This document shows, one piece after another, positions 11,721-24,000 of a stretch of DNA of 64,000 nucleotides. A program made the translations under genes and the position numbers. The stretch comes from Limnephilus marmoratus (Eukaryota; Arthropoda; Insecta; Trichoptera; Limnephilidae), in the NCBI GenBank assembly GCA_917880885.1, contig OU862913.1, positions 5,518,001 through 5,582,000 on the forward strand. Direction: 5' to 3'. Within the stretch, counting starts at the first letter, position 1. Every line of letters begins with the position of its first letter. A model generated the notes under the pieces. It was not told the origin of the DNA. It saw nothing but the letters and a program-made list of their open reading frames with translations, and made no database searches.

Positions 11721-12735
11721 CCATAACTGTGTATGTCAATATGTAAACTTTTTGTCCCACATGTATGGATCTACTTTCTTCAACTTTCCGTTTACTTTCA
11801 CCCCTCCTCTGCCAATAGATCAGGGTAAGCACCAGCACTTCTTTGTGGACTGTTAGCTTCGCTTCTGTCGACAATTTATTGCTGGAGCCAACAGCGTTAA
11901 GTCCTCCATTTTAGTTTCTTGCATTTACCCCTCTATCAATATCCCTTTCAGCCAAAACTTTCGTAATCAAGCGTCCCTTTTTAATTCTAATATTATAAGG
12001 CTTTCAGCCTTGCATTCTTTCCGTGGCGGCCAGATAAGCTAATGAAATTGATTACAGATTCTAATCCATGAAAGAAATTCGTTATCAGAAGTAGGAAAAA
12101 ATTAAGATAACTTCTGGCACAAGGACACTTATATCTCTTCAGTGGGGTGAATATAAACAAACAAGGGAAACTTCCATAACACTGAATATTTTTAAAATAA
12201 AGAAATAGATAATAGGACTACAACGCGTTTACCAAAAAAAACTTTCTCAAAACCAAGCGCTAGTGGATGGTCACGCCACTAGCGGATGTACTGGGTCCCT
12301 AGTACGAACATTCAACATCGACACGATAAAGGCTTTTATTGAAAATATCGGTAATAGAGAATACACCAACAAAAGGATTCAGTTTGGATTAAAAAAAGGT
12401 ACTTACAAAAGTTTTTTCAAAATTTATTAACATCAATCATAGGATAAATAAAGCACATTACATATTTTATTTGGATGTTATGTAATATTACAATGATATT
12501 CTTTAACCAATTAATAATTCAAAGAAAAACATATTATCCTAACTAAAACACGTGACCACCTCGGCATAATAGGTTCACCTTGTGAGGTGTGCACGAAACC
12601 CTATAATATAAAATATTCCTAAAGAATTTACACACACAGTACCTAACCATCATTTCAACTTTACTCAATGCGGTGTTGTTGTCTCTTTAAGAAAGATTTT
12701 AGAATTGACTGTAGACTTTTCAAAATACCTTTTTT
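11721..12735. other. no gene recognised
   Basis: AT-rich sequence without supported coding regions or termini. Confidence 0.5.
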
Positions 12736-12739
12736 GGTT

Positions 12740-12880
12740 TTATAGTAATACTTCACAACAGTCTCATCTGCTCCCGTCTGGAGCCAGTGAGACTATGGCA
12801 TCCCCAATTGGGGTATTTTGTGAGGCTGAAGGTAGTGGGGAGGGGAAGGAGATGGGGAAGAGGAAGGTGGGGAAATACGT
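12740..12880 (-). repeat. SINE-A copy, truncated
   Basis: Minus-strand SINE body from 'ctcccgtctggagccagtga' through the purine-rich 'ggaagaggaaggtgggga'. It stops just before the hAT insertion and its target duplication. Confidence 0.75.
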
Positions 12881-13964
12881 ATTCCTGTCCAGTAGCGTAG
12901 CGAGGGGGGGGCGGGGGGGGGGCGGTCCGCCCCGGGTGCCACCCAAGAAGGGGGTGACACTCGAACGTGGAGAAAAAACTTACGAAAGTTCAAAATTGCC
13001 GTAAAAAATATTTTACACGTTAACACTGACTGTTATTTTGCTCTATGGCTTAGTTGGTCGGGGATTCCCGAAAAAAGGTTTTTTTTGTTCCTAGCTCAGT
13101 CGGGGATTTCCCTGAAATATTCCTTGTGTCATTCTAACTTCGTTCGTATATTATGATTAACGTAGACTCGTGAAGTGAATTGTTATCTATGGACTGGCGT
13201 GAATTAGTGAAGACCTTATTATTGTGTTAGCGTGTCTAATAGTGCTGAAAGACCAGTTTGAAAAACAAGGCAGGTAGGTGTGAATTTTTAGATACCATTT
13301 TGTAGCGCATGAATAGTTACAGTCGGGACAAGGAAAAAGGTTTTTCATCAATGTGAGTTAGCAAGTGCCATTTTAGTTATTTTTTTCGAGAATAAGAATA
13401 GTTGCAGTCAGGACAAGAAATAGGTTTTTTCCACTGTCGGTTAACGTGTGATTTTTAGATTTCTCTTCATAGTACATGAATTGTTGCAGTTAGAACATGA
13501 AAAAGGTTTTTCTCCGCACTGAGTCAGCAACTGACTTCTTATGTATCCCTTTTGAGAACACGAATAGTTACAATCAGGACATGAAAAAGGTTTTTCTGTT
13601 CTGTGAATCGTACTGTGGATTTTTAAATCTTCCCTTTGAAAACTTGTATTACTGCAGTCGGGACATGAAAAAGGTGTTTGTCCAGTATGGGTAAGATGTG
13701 AATTTTTAGATACCGTTTTGTAGCGCATGAATAGTTACAGTCGGGACAAGAAAAAGGTTTTTAATCACTGTGAGTTAGCAAGTGCCGTTTTAGTTATTTT
13801 TTTCGAGAATAAGAATAGTTGCAGTCAGGACATGAAATATGTTTTTTTCCACTGTCGGTAAACGTGTGATTTTTAGATTTCTCTTCATAGTACATGAATA
13901 GTTGCAGTTGAAACATGAAAAAGGTTTTTCTCCACACTGAGTCAGTAACTGACTTCATATGATT

Positions 13965-14865
13965 GGTCGGTGGTTGAGTGGGCATAGCGCTTGGATCCCA
14001 TTTGAGCGTCGCGTGTTCAATTCCTCGGCTGGCTAAGTCCTCCATCACAACACAAGCAACATTTTCGGCTTTCTGTGGTGATAGTAGAGATTTTCAAACA
14101 TTGTTGGGTTATTCGTAACCCGGGAATCTTTATCTTTCTTTAACCCATTGGCCACAGAATAAATGAACGAAAAAAATGGCCTTCACCACTGAATTAATTT
14201 TGTACCAAAATTTGAAACCTGCATTGGTGTACTAAATCTATTGTAACTTTTGAACCATATATTTAAATGGATTATTATTTTTTAATTTGTTTACATATTG
14301 AATTAAGGTATTGAAAAACATAAAAATAAAAAATTTTAAAATATTAAAATATGTGTAAATAAGGATTCAAATATAATCTTCTCTTTTTTCGTAAGTTTTT
14401 TTCCAAATTTTTATTCAAAAATAACAAAAAAACATAATATTCATAAATCGAACCATAATAATTTTTGTTTTTTACATGCGTGTTTACTAATAACTAATAA
14501 AATAATTCAGTATGATAGTCCTCAAAGCAATCAGGGACGTTCAGGGTCACTTCCAAAAGCCAAGAACCACTCGCAATTTAGAAGAAATTAAATGGCGACT
14601 GGCTGCATACAAAACTTAGGAACACAAATATCAGGGAAAAAACGTAAGAAACATATTATTTCCAATTCCACGAAATGAATGACTAATTTCCTACAGAGCT
14701 TTCGGCATTAAAAAAATTATTAAAAAATGTCACTGTCGTCCATGTTTTCCGTTTTTTAACGGACTTATTCTAGCCCGTCAGCGTGCCGGGGTTTGTGGTT
14801 AAGTACCTGAGTTGCACACCCGGCAAGCTGTCGGGGTTTGTGGCCAATGGGTTAAAAAAAAAAAA
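13965..14865 (+). repeat. tRNA-derived SINE interrupted by a MITE
   Basis: The head has an A-box-like 'tggttgagtgggcatag' and a B-box-like 'gtgttcaattcc'. About 90 bp of body follows to 14139, then the MITE, then poly(A) at 14853-14864. The zinc-finger sequence resumes directly after. Confidence 0.65.
14144..14851. mobile_element. piggyBac-type MITE, 708 bp
   Basis: Perfect 13-bp inverted ends CCCATTGGCCACA / TGTGGCCAATGGG are flanked by TTAA at 14140-14143 and 14852-14855. TTAA targets and CCC ends are the piggyBac hallmarks. The right side has a subterminal repeat ('gccggggtttgtgg' and 'gtcggggtttgtgg'). There is no coding capacity. Confidence 0.88.
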
Positions 14866-15054
14866 TACGTATCCCCTTTGTGAACACGAATAGTTACAAT
14901 CAGGACAAGAAAAAGGTTTTTCTCTTCTGTGAATCATACTGTGGACTTTTAAATCTTTGTTTTGAGGACTTGTATAACTGCATTCAGATCATGAAAAAGG
15001 TTTACTCCACTCTGAGTAAGCTTAAGAATCATAGTGGAGTAAAATGTTGCTGCA

Positions 15055-15112
15055 TATGGAAACCTTTGTAAAATTACTTTCTTTAGGGCCTCCTCAGTGT
15101 AGCTAATGTAAA
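15055..15112 (+). mobile_element. LINE tail fragment
   Basis: 'agggcctcctcagtgtagct' then 'aatgtaaaa' matches the 3' end of the LINE at 62045-62740 ('cctcctgtgtggagttaatg'). Confidence 0.4.
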
Positions 15113-16360
15113 ACGAAATATGTGTTGAAAAACCATGTAGGTGTATTAAAGGTAAGACAGTAATAAATTGTGGAGATCCGGAAGGAATGAAAGGCCGATA
15201 AAAATAATAATATTTTCCCAATTTGTTTATGAATTACAATTTAAAACAATAAAATAAACAAAATACGCATGGACATATTGCGAGTTTGAAATCTCTTGTT
15301 TTACTTTTACCGCAAACGCGATTAAAACAAGAAAAATGTATTTAAGCGACTTTCCAGTACTTTGCGCAATTTAATTGAGACTTTTGGGTAAAAATTGTCA
15401 CTTGGGTGTTACGTAATGTTTAGGAGGAGGGAGGTGCAGAAAAATGTTACTGCGCATTGCATTGGGCGAGAAATGGTGACAAATTTTCAAAAATTTCGTT
15501 ACGTTATACTTGAACGCCCCCTTTACTATTTCACGATTGAAATTTTATCGTTACACTCTGTACACAAAACTGGTTTTAACCTAAGTATTGGTTATGTTTT
15601 CATGACAGCAAATGATCTTTTTCAGATTTTTGCAGCATATAAGAATTGAAGACTCCACACGGAACTCTGTTATTTGTATCTATATGGCTAGGTCGGTCAG
15701 CATTCCCCAAAAATTCTGTTATTTTGTTTTCGTTCCTAGCTCTTAATATTGATTTATTGGGGATTCCCATGAAATATTCCTCGCTTTTCCCCTGTGTCAT
15801 TCTCATTTCTTTCGTACATTGTGATTGACGGGAACTCGCGAAGGAAATTAAAAAGAAGGAAAAAGCTGTTATTCTGTTAGTGTTTTTAATTTTGAGGATA
15901 ACATTTTTTTTACATATTTGACTAGCTAGAAATGTTTTTTATATTTTAGGAAGTCATAATTTGTGTTTTGAATTTCTCAAAAAAAAATTTAATGGGGGGG
16001 GGGGTGACACCGCGTTTTCCGCCCCGGGTGCCACCCATGCTAGCTACGCCACTGTTCCTGTCCAAAATGAATAGTGATATATTGATAAATGGATAAGAGT
16101 TATAGAAAGAGTAAGTAGTATGGGCGGGAGAAGCACCTGCGCGCCCCTACTGACAAGTACTGAGAAGGAAACAAGTAACAAAAAAGGACTAAAATCCGCT
16201 TTACATGAAAGAGGAAAAAGTTGTTCTTGGTTCAGTGCTTGCTGATTAGCCGCTAACTAAAAATTATTTATATTTTTTAATGTAGCTATTACTTTGTGGT
16301 TATCCATTGTAGAAAAATGAAACAATTCAACTTTGAATAAACCACTTATATAATGCGCAA

Positions 16361-16402
16361 ATCCGACCGGTTTCGGAACAAACTTTCCTTCGTCAGGGAA
16401 AG
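16361..16402 (-). ncRNA. hammerhead-ribozyme-like motif, copy 2
   Basis: On the minus strand CTGACGA (16390-16396) is followed by a stem-loop (GGAA...TTCC, 16375-16389) and GAAACCGGTC (16365-16374). Stem III would be ACC/GGT with almost no loop, as in the dimer-acting hammerheads reported in Penelope-like elements. Stem I has 3 bp (TCC/GGA) plus a possible GC/GC extension. Confidence 0.55.
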
Positions 16403-16499
16403 CTTATACTAATTTGACAGTTTCGAAAAATGTTTTATTATGGTAGGGGTGGAGCCGTTGCTAGTTAATAATGTAGATTGGGTGGGTAGGTATTAGTGT

Positions 16500-16935
16500 A
16501 GAGTGGGTGGGTAGGGGAACAAATCCATGATTGGGCTATATGACAATATTTTTGTTTGTTGATAATAGATTCATTATTTTTAAGGGATTTTTTTAATTTC
16601 CAATGCTTCTAAGTTATCTAAACGTTTTCCTTTATGATTAATATGAAGAATATTTATCCCTGTATTTTTGTTTCAAAACTATGGTTATTTTCAATGATAT
16701 GGTTAGCGAACTAGTTAGTTAGTTAGTTAATTCGCTAACCATATCATTGAAAATAACCATAGTTTTGAAAAAAAATACAGGGATAAATATTCTTCATATT
16801 AATCATAAAGGAAAACGTTTAGATAACTTAGAAGCCTTGGAAATTAAAAAATCCCTTAAAAATAATGAATCTATTATCAACAAATAAAAAATATTGTCAT
16901 ATAGCCCAATCATGGATTTGTTCCCCTACCCACGA
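16500..16935. repeat. near-perfect palindrome, arms ~205 bp
   Basis: The left arm (from 'gtaggggaacaaatccatga') is matched in inverted order by the right arm (to 'tcatggatttgttcccctac'), with few mismatches. The centre is 'ctagttagttagttagttaa' near 16709-16730. It is the junction of the two Penelope-like fragments. Confidence 0.9.
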
Positions 16936-17345
16936 GTATCAAAACACATTCATTAACCGCGCTTCACACTTTTTTAACAATCCATACAATGAATTCGACT
17001 TATTCAACACAGCACCCCAAATTCTAAAAAAAATAAACAATAAATAACTTCTAAACATATACAAACTATTATACTTCTATACAAATAACTTATTCACTCC
17101 GAGAATAGATCCGTCCCCTTCACCTCCCGCCCACCATCCCATCCCAATAAGCTATTATAACTATTATAACTTTTATTACTTTTTAATCTCTCTAATTAAT
17201 ACACACCAGTGAAAACCTATTATTGGTTCAATAACATATACACATGTAAATACACCTAAGTAAATAATGTAACTGTTGGTTTTCCAAATAAAATAAAATA
17301 AAAAATAAAATAAAAAAATCTAAATTCCACAATAAGTCAATTTGA

Positions 17346-17800
17346 ACTAACTTTAACTAATCCCAAGTATGACGACTCACGGGCCTTGCCTTTGTGGGAT
17401 TTTTGGTATAAGGTTGTCCGGAAGCTCGCAGCATAAATGGGAAACTGGCGTATCTATCTCATTTGGAATTGATTTCGTAAAAAAAATTTTTTTTTTTTCA
17501 TTTTCGGATCGTTTTCATTTTTGTAAATCGATTTTATTTTAATGTGTGTCGAAGTGTGGGCCCAGCTTCAGTAGTTCTTAAATATTTAGTTTTCGAAAAA
17601 AATTAATGAAATGCTCTGATCGAAGAAAAACGTTGGTATTTTTGGTTCTCCGTGATGTAGATCCACCAGTTTCCTGCTTGTAATAATAATACGAGTTTCC
17701 GGCCACCGCGTAGGTAAATACATTATACTTGAATAGTTTTTTTCTTCATAACCGTATTTTTTTCTCTCTGTTGTGCTACTTTATCTATGAATAATACATT
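17346..17800. other. no gene recognised
   Basis: Downstream flank of the clip-SPH gene. The block 'ccaccagtttcctgcttgta...cgagtttccgg' has relatives at 36690-36740 and 54015-54050, a minor dispersed repeat. Confidence 0.4.
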
Positions 17801-17803
17801 TTT

Positions 17804-17809
17804 TTTATT
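17804..17809 (-). terminator. polyadenylation signal AATAAA of the clip-SPH gene
   Basis: AATAAA on the minus strand lies about 48 bases after the stop codon. The region is AT-rich, so chance occurrence is possible. Confidence 0.4.
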
Positions 17810-17856
17810 ACGTTTGTAATAAAAAAATGTATTAAAAAATTATTACAAAAAATAAC

Positions 17857-18039
17857 CTAGTCAACAACACTTCGTTCAGGCCACACGATCCCCTCTATCC
17901 AGGGGATGAAGGAAGATATGCGGATGTTGGTGACTGTGCAGGATGAAGACATGTAACTGGATACTAACCCCACCAGGAGGTGGGCACAGGCCACATTTTG
18001 GATGTTGGGTAGAGTCAGCTGGCCGCCATGATACCAGCC
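17857..18039 (-). CDS. clip-SPH exon 14: last exon, mutated catalytic Ser
   Basis: Sixty codons and a TAG stop, acceptor TTCACAG. It begins GWYHGGQL where the family has GDSGGPL, so the catalytic Ser is replaced. It ends with [14 protein letters not shown], the standard C-terminal helix of clip proteases. The fit of this C-terminus confirms the family. Confidence 0.85.
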   Translation of the reverse strand, partial: GWYHGGQLTLPNIQNVACAHLLVGLVSSYMSSSCTVTNIRISSFIPWIEGIVWPERSVVD

Positions 18040-21000
18040 CTGTGAACAAATAATGTTATCAGGTGAATACACTCCAAAAGGCAGACTATAAATTTGTTTT
18101 GTTTTCAATCACCTTTTACGCCGGGTCCTACTTGAATGACCGGAAAACATTGCCGTCCGATCACTTTATATGAATTATGTACAACAATCTCTTTGTAAAG
18201 GTACCTAGTATGTATTTGGATAAAAGATGTGATGCAAGTCCTACCCATCTTCTTGTCTTTTGAGTGGAGGAATATTTTTTCAAAATGAAAGTATATAAAT
18301 CCGTGGAAAGGATAATACATCCAGTGGCGTGGCGTGGGTTTCGGCCGCCCAGGGCGTAGGAAAATTTTTCCGCCCCTCCTCCCTAACTTCTACAGGTACT
18401 TCTTATGCAGTGGTAGATATCCTATTTTCTATGCCGATTTTTATAATCCCATGTGCTGAGTACTCTTCCAATAAAACATGCTTATAAATTCTACTACAAA
18501 TTTATATATTACTGCTTTCAGAAATCGAGAATGGTGTACCTGTAATAGAATTTCGAATCTTTATCACGCATACGTACGGAATGCAACTCAAAAGCAAAGC
18601 TTCACTCGTTATTTATTTATTTATTTCAAAACATACGGCACAACATAATTATGTTTATATATATTATAATACAATAACATAAGAAAGTGACATATAGATG
18701 TAAAGTTAAATATAAAAACAAAAGGTAAAAAAAGAAGTTAAGGTAATGAGTAGTAAATAGAATTATGATGTATAAGATGAAAGTATAAAGTAAAAGTGTA
18801 AACTATAAAATATAAATTATAATGTAAAAGTAAAAGGTTAAGAAAAAAAGTTGAAAGGCAGGAAATAATATAGACTATAAGTTACCTTTGTAAATAATAT
18901 AAAGTACAAAAGTTATAAATATAAAAAAAGTATGACAAGTAAACAGTAAGAAATGCTCTTAGGAGCCAAATATTGAAGATAACCAAAAATTTTAAAAATA
19001 TATATAATAAATAAAAGGAAGGTATTACTGAGTATACAAAGCGATATGAAAAGGAGGTACCTATGATATGTTTCTAGTCCAAAGATATTAGAGTGCATAC
19101 TGGTAGGACATAATATTATGGTTACATGATTATATTTATTATGATTACGTGGTAGTACTAGCAGATAAATTTTGTCTAATACATCTTTTGTATGATGACA
19201 GACTTTCGGCATGATCGATATGAGCAAATTCATTACCTAAAGTGTGTAAAAGATGTATTAGTGAATTTTGTTCTGCATTACTGAGAGTGTTGTTGCAATA
19301 ATAAGGTGTTTTGAGTCGAGTTGTTCTACTAGGTACATGATAATTTATTAACGAAACCAATTCAGGGGAGTCAAACCAGTTATTGTTTATTTTAAATAAA
19401 AAAATTAGATCATTGAGTATTCTTCTGTCTTTTAACGATAAGAGTCGCATTTTTTGTAATAGAGAATCATAGTTTATGTCATCCGCGGGAATTCTTAATT
19501 TGAAATTAATTGATCTGAGAAATTTGCGTTGGATTTTTTCAATGGTTTTTGCGTGGCTTTTGTAGAAAGGGTTCCATATGGGGGAATTATATTCCAAATG
19601 ACTCCTAACCAGAGTTGTATATAGTAATTTAAATGTATGAATGTTTTTGAAATCTTTACATAGTCTTAGAATAAAGCCCAGCATTGTTATACGATGAATC
19701 GGCCACTTATTGTTATATTGATAACACAAAACTGGTTTAAATTGAACTTTATATGCGGTGAATTAAAACTACACTCAGAACATGAAAATGGTTTTTTCTT
19801 TAATTCTGCCGGCACTTACTTTCTAAACACAAAACTGGTTTTAATTAAATCTGTATGCGGTGAATTAAAACTACACTCAGAACATGAAAAGGGTTTTTCT
19901 TTGATTTTGGCAGCACATACAGAGGTCTGCAACTAGACTTTTATAACTGAACTTCGAAAACGATGTTTTCCTTCGAATTGTGTCAGCAGATGAATTGTTT
20001 GGAGGGTCTAAGGAGGCGGTGCGTGTGCGGCTAAGGAGTTTAAACAATAAGTTTCCTCACACAGCCGTGGGAAAGTGGTGGGTCCCCTCCAATGAATTTC
20101 GATTAAAATAATGGTCTCTTTCGAAATGTATCATCAGATGAATGCACAATTCTGGTTTAAATTAAAAGTGAATCTGTTTGCGAGTTATCAGCTTTAATTA
20201 GTATTACTCTCATAACATGCGTACGGTTTTCCTACGAATTGAGAAATTTGCAGCTTAAAAAAATATATAATTATTGATATTTTTAATAAATAATATAAAA
20301 GGGTTGGATTCGTAAACGAAAGTTTCGTAGAACATTTGTTTTTTGAAGGATCCTTAATTAAAAATTTAAACCATTTCAAATCATTATTTGAAATGGTTTA
20401 AATTTTTCCAAGATAATGTTATTATTTATTATCAAACACCACTTAAGGGCCCAACACTGACTTGAATTTAAACCTAGAGTAGTCGCGCCTCTCCGTGAAA
20501 CGTGAGTTATTGCGGGGGGAGCATTTTGCCAACCAAACTTAAAAAGATATTTTTTTGTAAAAAATAGTTTAACACATTTGCAATGATTTTAAAAGGATAG
20601 TATAAAACATAAACTATCATAAAAGGTGACACATATTAAAGTTTAATACTTAGTATTAGAAAAAAAATGCCTTGGGAAATCTTACGTAAATTTTCTTGAA
20701 CTTTATCATCTTTATCTTAACCTACATAAAAAAAACGTAGAGGTAATAATATTTTAAACAAAGAATGGTCAAACTTTTGGATCATGAAACACGCCTGCAG
20801 GGCATATCTCGTGTTCTTCTTTATTCGTTGGCCCTCAATAATTAATGATACATGTCGCCTGTTTTCGGCAGCTTTGCGTGACTACTTTGTTATTGTAATT
20901 TTTTTGTAATAACAGTATTTATTGTAAAAATAATTTTTTTTTTTTTTTTTTTAAGTTTCTTTATTCATTGAAAAAAAATGTTTTTTTACAAAAGTTGGGG

Positions 21001-24000
21001 ATTTTTTGACCACCATGCTAGGCACATGCCCGTGTTGTGGTGGTCGATTTTTTATACAGTTAATTGACATATGCAAAATAAAGAATGTGTAGAAAATATA
21101 ATATATACATAAAATAATATAATAATAAAGAATATTATAGAATACAAAATAGTATTAAAGAATTTAATTTAAAAGAGTTACGAGTATAAAATCAGAGTGA
21201 GTACTATATGGTAAGCAAATGAGGAAGGATTTTTATGTTGAAAATATACATTATTTAACACCAATTTTTGTACAATTAAATTTTGGGTTTTATTCTTCAA
21301 GTCCGGCGAATTACATTGAACAACTGTACAGAAGTATGTTGTATATAGTATAGTTGTTCATGTTTCAGTCCGGCGAATACTAAATTATAATTATTGTTAC
21401 CATGGTTATTGCTGGGAAGTACACATGGGACTTCGTCGGATTCGATACACAGTGGTGCCAAACAGTTTTAAGTAGATAGTTTATAAGTATTTAAACTTTC
21501 AGCTAATTATATTATAAAAATTACGTATAGTTCTTTACAGACAAAAAACTTTTATTGGTGTTATATAATATATTATCAATTTTATTTATAAAAAGTAACT
21601 AAAACTTTAATACACAGTTTCATCGTGGAGCTGGTGAAATAAGACCAAGAAACAAAGAACAAAAAAAATAAATAAATAAATAAAAAAAGCTTGGAGTGAA
21701 AAGGGCTAAGAAATGATTTTCTTTTCTCCCATTTTGATAAAAAAAGTTTTTAGCTTTATTATATTTTCACAATGAAAATAAAATAAAATGATAATAAATA
21801 AAATGATAATAAAATAAAATGATGTTTTCCTCCAAATAAATGAAGTAAAATGGAATATTATATAATACAGAAAACAGTAATAAAAGCAGTTTAGGCAAAT
21901 GTTGACCTTCATAATAAAATTATATATATAAAATTATATTATATAATTATATTATAAACATATAATTAAAAATCAGTCAGCATTAAAATTAGTTTGGTTT
22001 ACAATGCATCCCAGCGATACATACCGGACATCCCCCAGTTGTGTTGACAGGGCGGCTGCATATCTCCTGGTCATGTTTCACGCCAGCAGGGTGATGAGAG
22101 CTGCTAGTGGGAATTATTCTGGAGCACTCCTCCTGAAACACCCTCTGCATTGTCGTCTGAAATGTTGAAAAATGTGCACAACTAATTGTTTTATCCATTA
22201 AGAATAATTGTGCCATTACTTTTTGAAACAAATATACGAAGAGTAAGTTAATGTAATATCTTTCTTTTAAATTTAGTTCTTCACAGGAGAACTTGGAATT
22301 TTTTTTCTCAGGACTACTTTCCTGTGTGGAGCTAATGTAAAAAAAAAATGTGTAAACGTATTAAAAAGTAACGCACAAATGGTTTTGACATGTAGAGCGT
22401 ATGGGAAGAGAAGGGAATGCCAGGAGAGTATAAGACGCGTAAGTGAATTGTAGAAGAAGAGTGTGACACCAAAGGAAGATATGACACGACCAAGTGAATC
22501 AAGTACTTAACCAATTGAATTGGGTCATCTCAAGATTCAGAATACCTAACAGAAGAGTGAATGAAGCAAGAAGTGTGTGTCTAAACAGAGTTGTGAGGCG
22601 GTCCACCCTACCTGCTCACCCCTGTGGAGAAATGGCGTGATTGTTAGACATTTCATTTTTTTTATGTACATTATTACTGGTGATAGCTGTCAATCTTGTC
22701 GTTATTACATCATTGGTTGTTGTTCATCATGAAGGCAGAGAAAAGTGTTTTAACCTTCACGCCAGGATAGTTAGTTTGTATGAAGCCACTGTCGGGAAGA
22801 GGGGTGCCTGTGTGGAGACAGGCTGGTAGAATTCTGGCTGTGAGGGTCACCCTGAAATAAAAAAATGTGATTTTTTGTAACCATAGAATCGACAGTGACA
22901 TTAAGATATTAATAAAAAATTTCACAGTTGACCTCCAAAACAAACGCGAGGTCATTGTCTATATACATTGGAAATGGAAATACCGGGGCCGGGGAATAGG
23001 CCGAAGACTGCCCCCAACCGTCTGGAGCCAGTGAAACTATAGTATCCGCAATCGGGGTATGTTATAAGGCTAAAGGCAGTGGCGAGAGGAAGAACATGGG
23101 GAGGAGGAAGGTGGGGAAGTACCTGGCTATTCATTTATGGTCACCAAACACGGCTAAAGTCATGTCAAGCATTTCATTTCTGAATGGTGTAGTCTTACAC
23201 CAAGGCCATACTAAGAGTATCTTCCACAATGGAACGTGCTATAAATAAACTATACATTATTTTAAATAAGGGGTGGGGAATCTGCGGTCCGCGAGGCTTT
23301 TAAGTGCGGCCAGCGAGCACTTTTGGTGCGATTGCTGAAAGCACCATAAAAAATACACCGACAGCGAGAACGGTTTTATTTCACGGTGTTTGAAATACAT
23401 TTTTAGGTTTTTATGACAAAACTCAGAGAAAATTATGACGTAGCTGAAAGGTATGCACACTCCTACGCAAATTCATTCCTAAGTTAAAACCAGTCTTGTG
23501 TTCTTTGGAAATTCCAATTGCGGATTCATCTGCTGACAGATGTCAAAGGAACCCATCCCACCCCAAAACCATTTTCGGGTTCAGAGCGAAGAATCAATTA
23601 AAGCTTCGCATTGAATGATCTGATAAAATTCCAGTTGCCGATTAATCTGCAGACGCATTTTGGAGAAAAACTTTCTGATGTTTCGAGAGGAGTTAAAAAC
23701 GTTTCAAACCAAATGCTTAAAAATTCGTAATTCGTAGTAAAACAATAAGCATTAGGGTGGATCGCCATTGTATGGAATTTTTTATTTTTTATAAATCAGT
23801 TTTCGCGGGGTGCGGAATAGATGCTCTACGTACATACAATTAAGCATACAAAATATCAATTTAAAATTTTGATGACAAGTACTGCCCCAAAGCAGTTGAA
23901 TTATTTAAAATCTGGTAAAAAATTGTCCTTTTATAAAACAGTTCTGTATCAATATTAATACTTTAATTTTTACTTTAACATTTCATAATGAATAAAAATG

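Larger units (their letters stand above)
13290..15010 (-). pseudogene. C2H2 zinc-finger array, decayed, about ten finger units
   Basis: Minus-strand units of 84 bp (28 codons) repeat. One finger is intact in spacing: CPDC, 12 residues, then HSTIH. Others have lost one or both His (e.g. CPDCNYSCSQKGYIRSQ) or have frameshifts. Linkers are of TGEKPF type (TGQTPF, RTEKPF, CGEKPF). Blocks 13285-13535 and 13705-13957 are nearly the same, offset by about 420 bp, which is five fingers. Finger arrays bind DNA in intact proteins; this one is broken and interrupted by an insertion at 13960-14865. It may be captured host sequence. Confidence 0.8.
12890..16054 (-). mobile_element. hAT-type element, 3165 bp, carrying a zinc-finger array
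   Basis: Inverted ends CAGTAGCGTAGCGAG and (minus strand) CAGTGGCGTAGCTAG are followed by G-rich runs and a shared subterminal block ('gccccgggtgccaccca' in inverted orientation). The flanks have an exact 8-bp duplication TTCCTGTC at 12882-12889 and 16055-16062. No transposase is visible. The cargo is a decayed C2H2 array, flanked by similar direct segments (about 13028-13230 and 15677-15885). Confidence 0.9.
16265..17345. mobile_element. two Penelope-like element fragments joined head to head
   Basis: The left half (about 16265-16720) is a minus-strand 3' part of a Penelope-like element ending in a terminal region with a hammerhead-like motif. The right half (about 16725-17345) is a plus-strand part ending in (taaaa)n. 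Disrupted frames resemble the C-terminal GIY-YIG endonuclease region of Penelope proteins: NHIIENNHSF, then after frameshifts KGKRLDNLEALEIKK. Inverted joined copies are known for this class. Confidence 0.65.

Noticed and set aside
12764..13026. Proline-rich ORFs
   Set aside because: They come from the SINE purine tract and the G-run of the hAT end.
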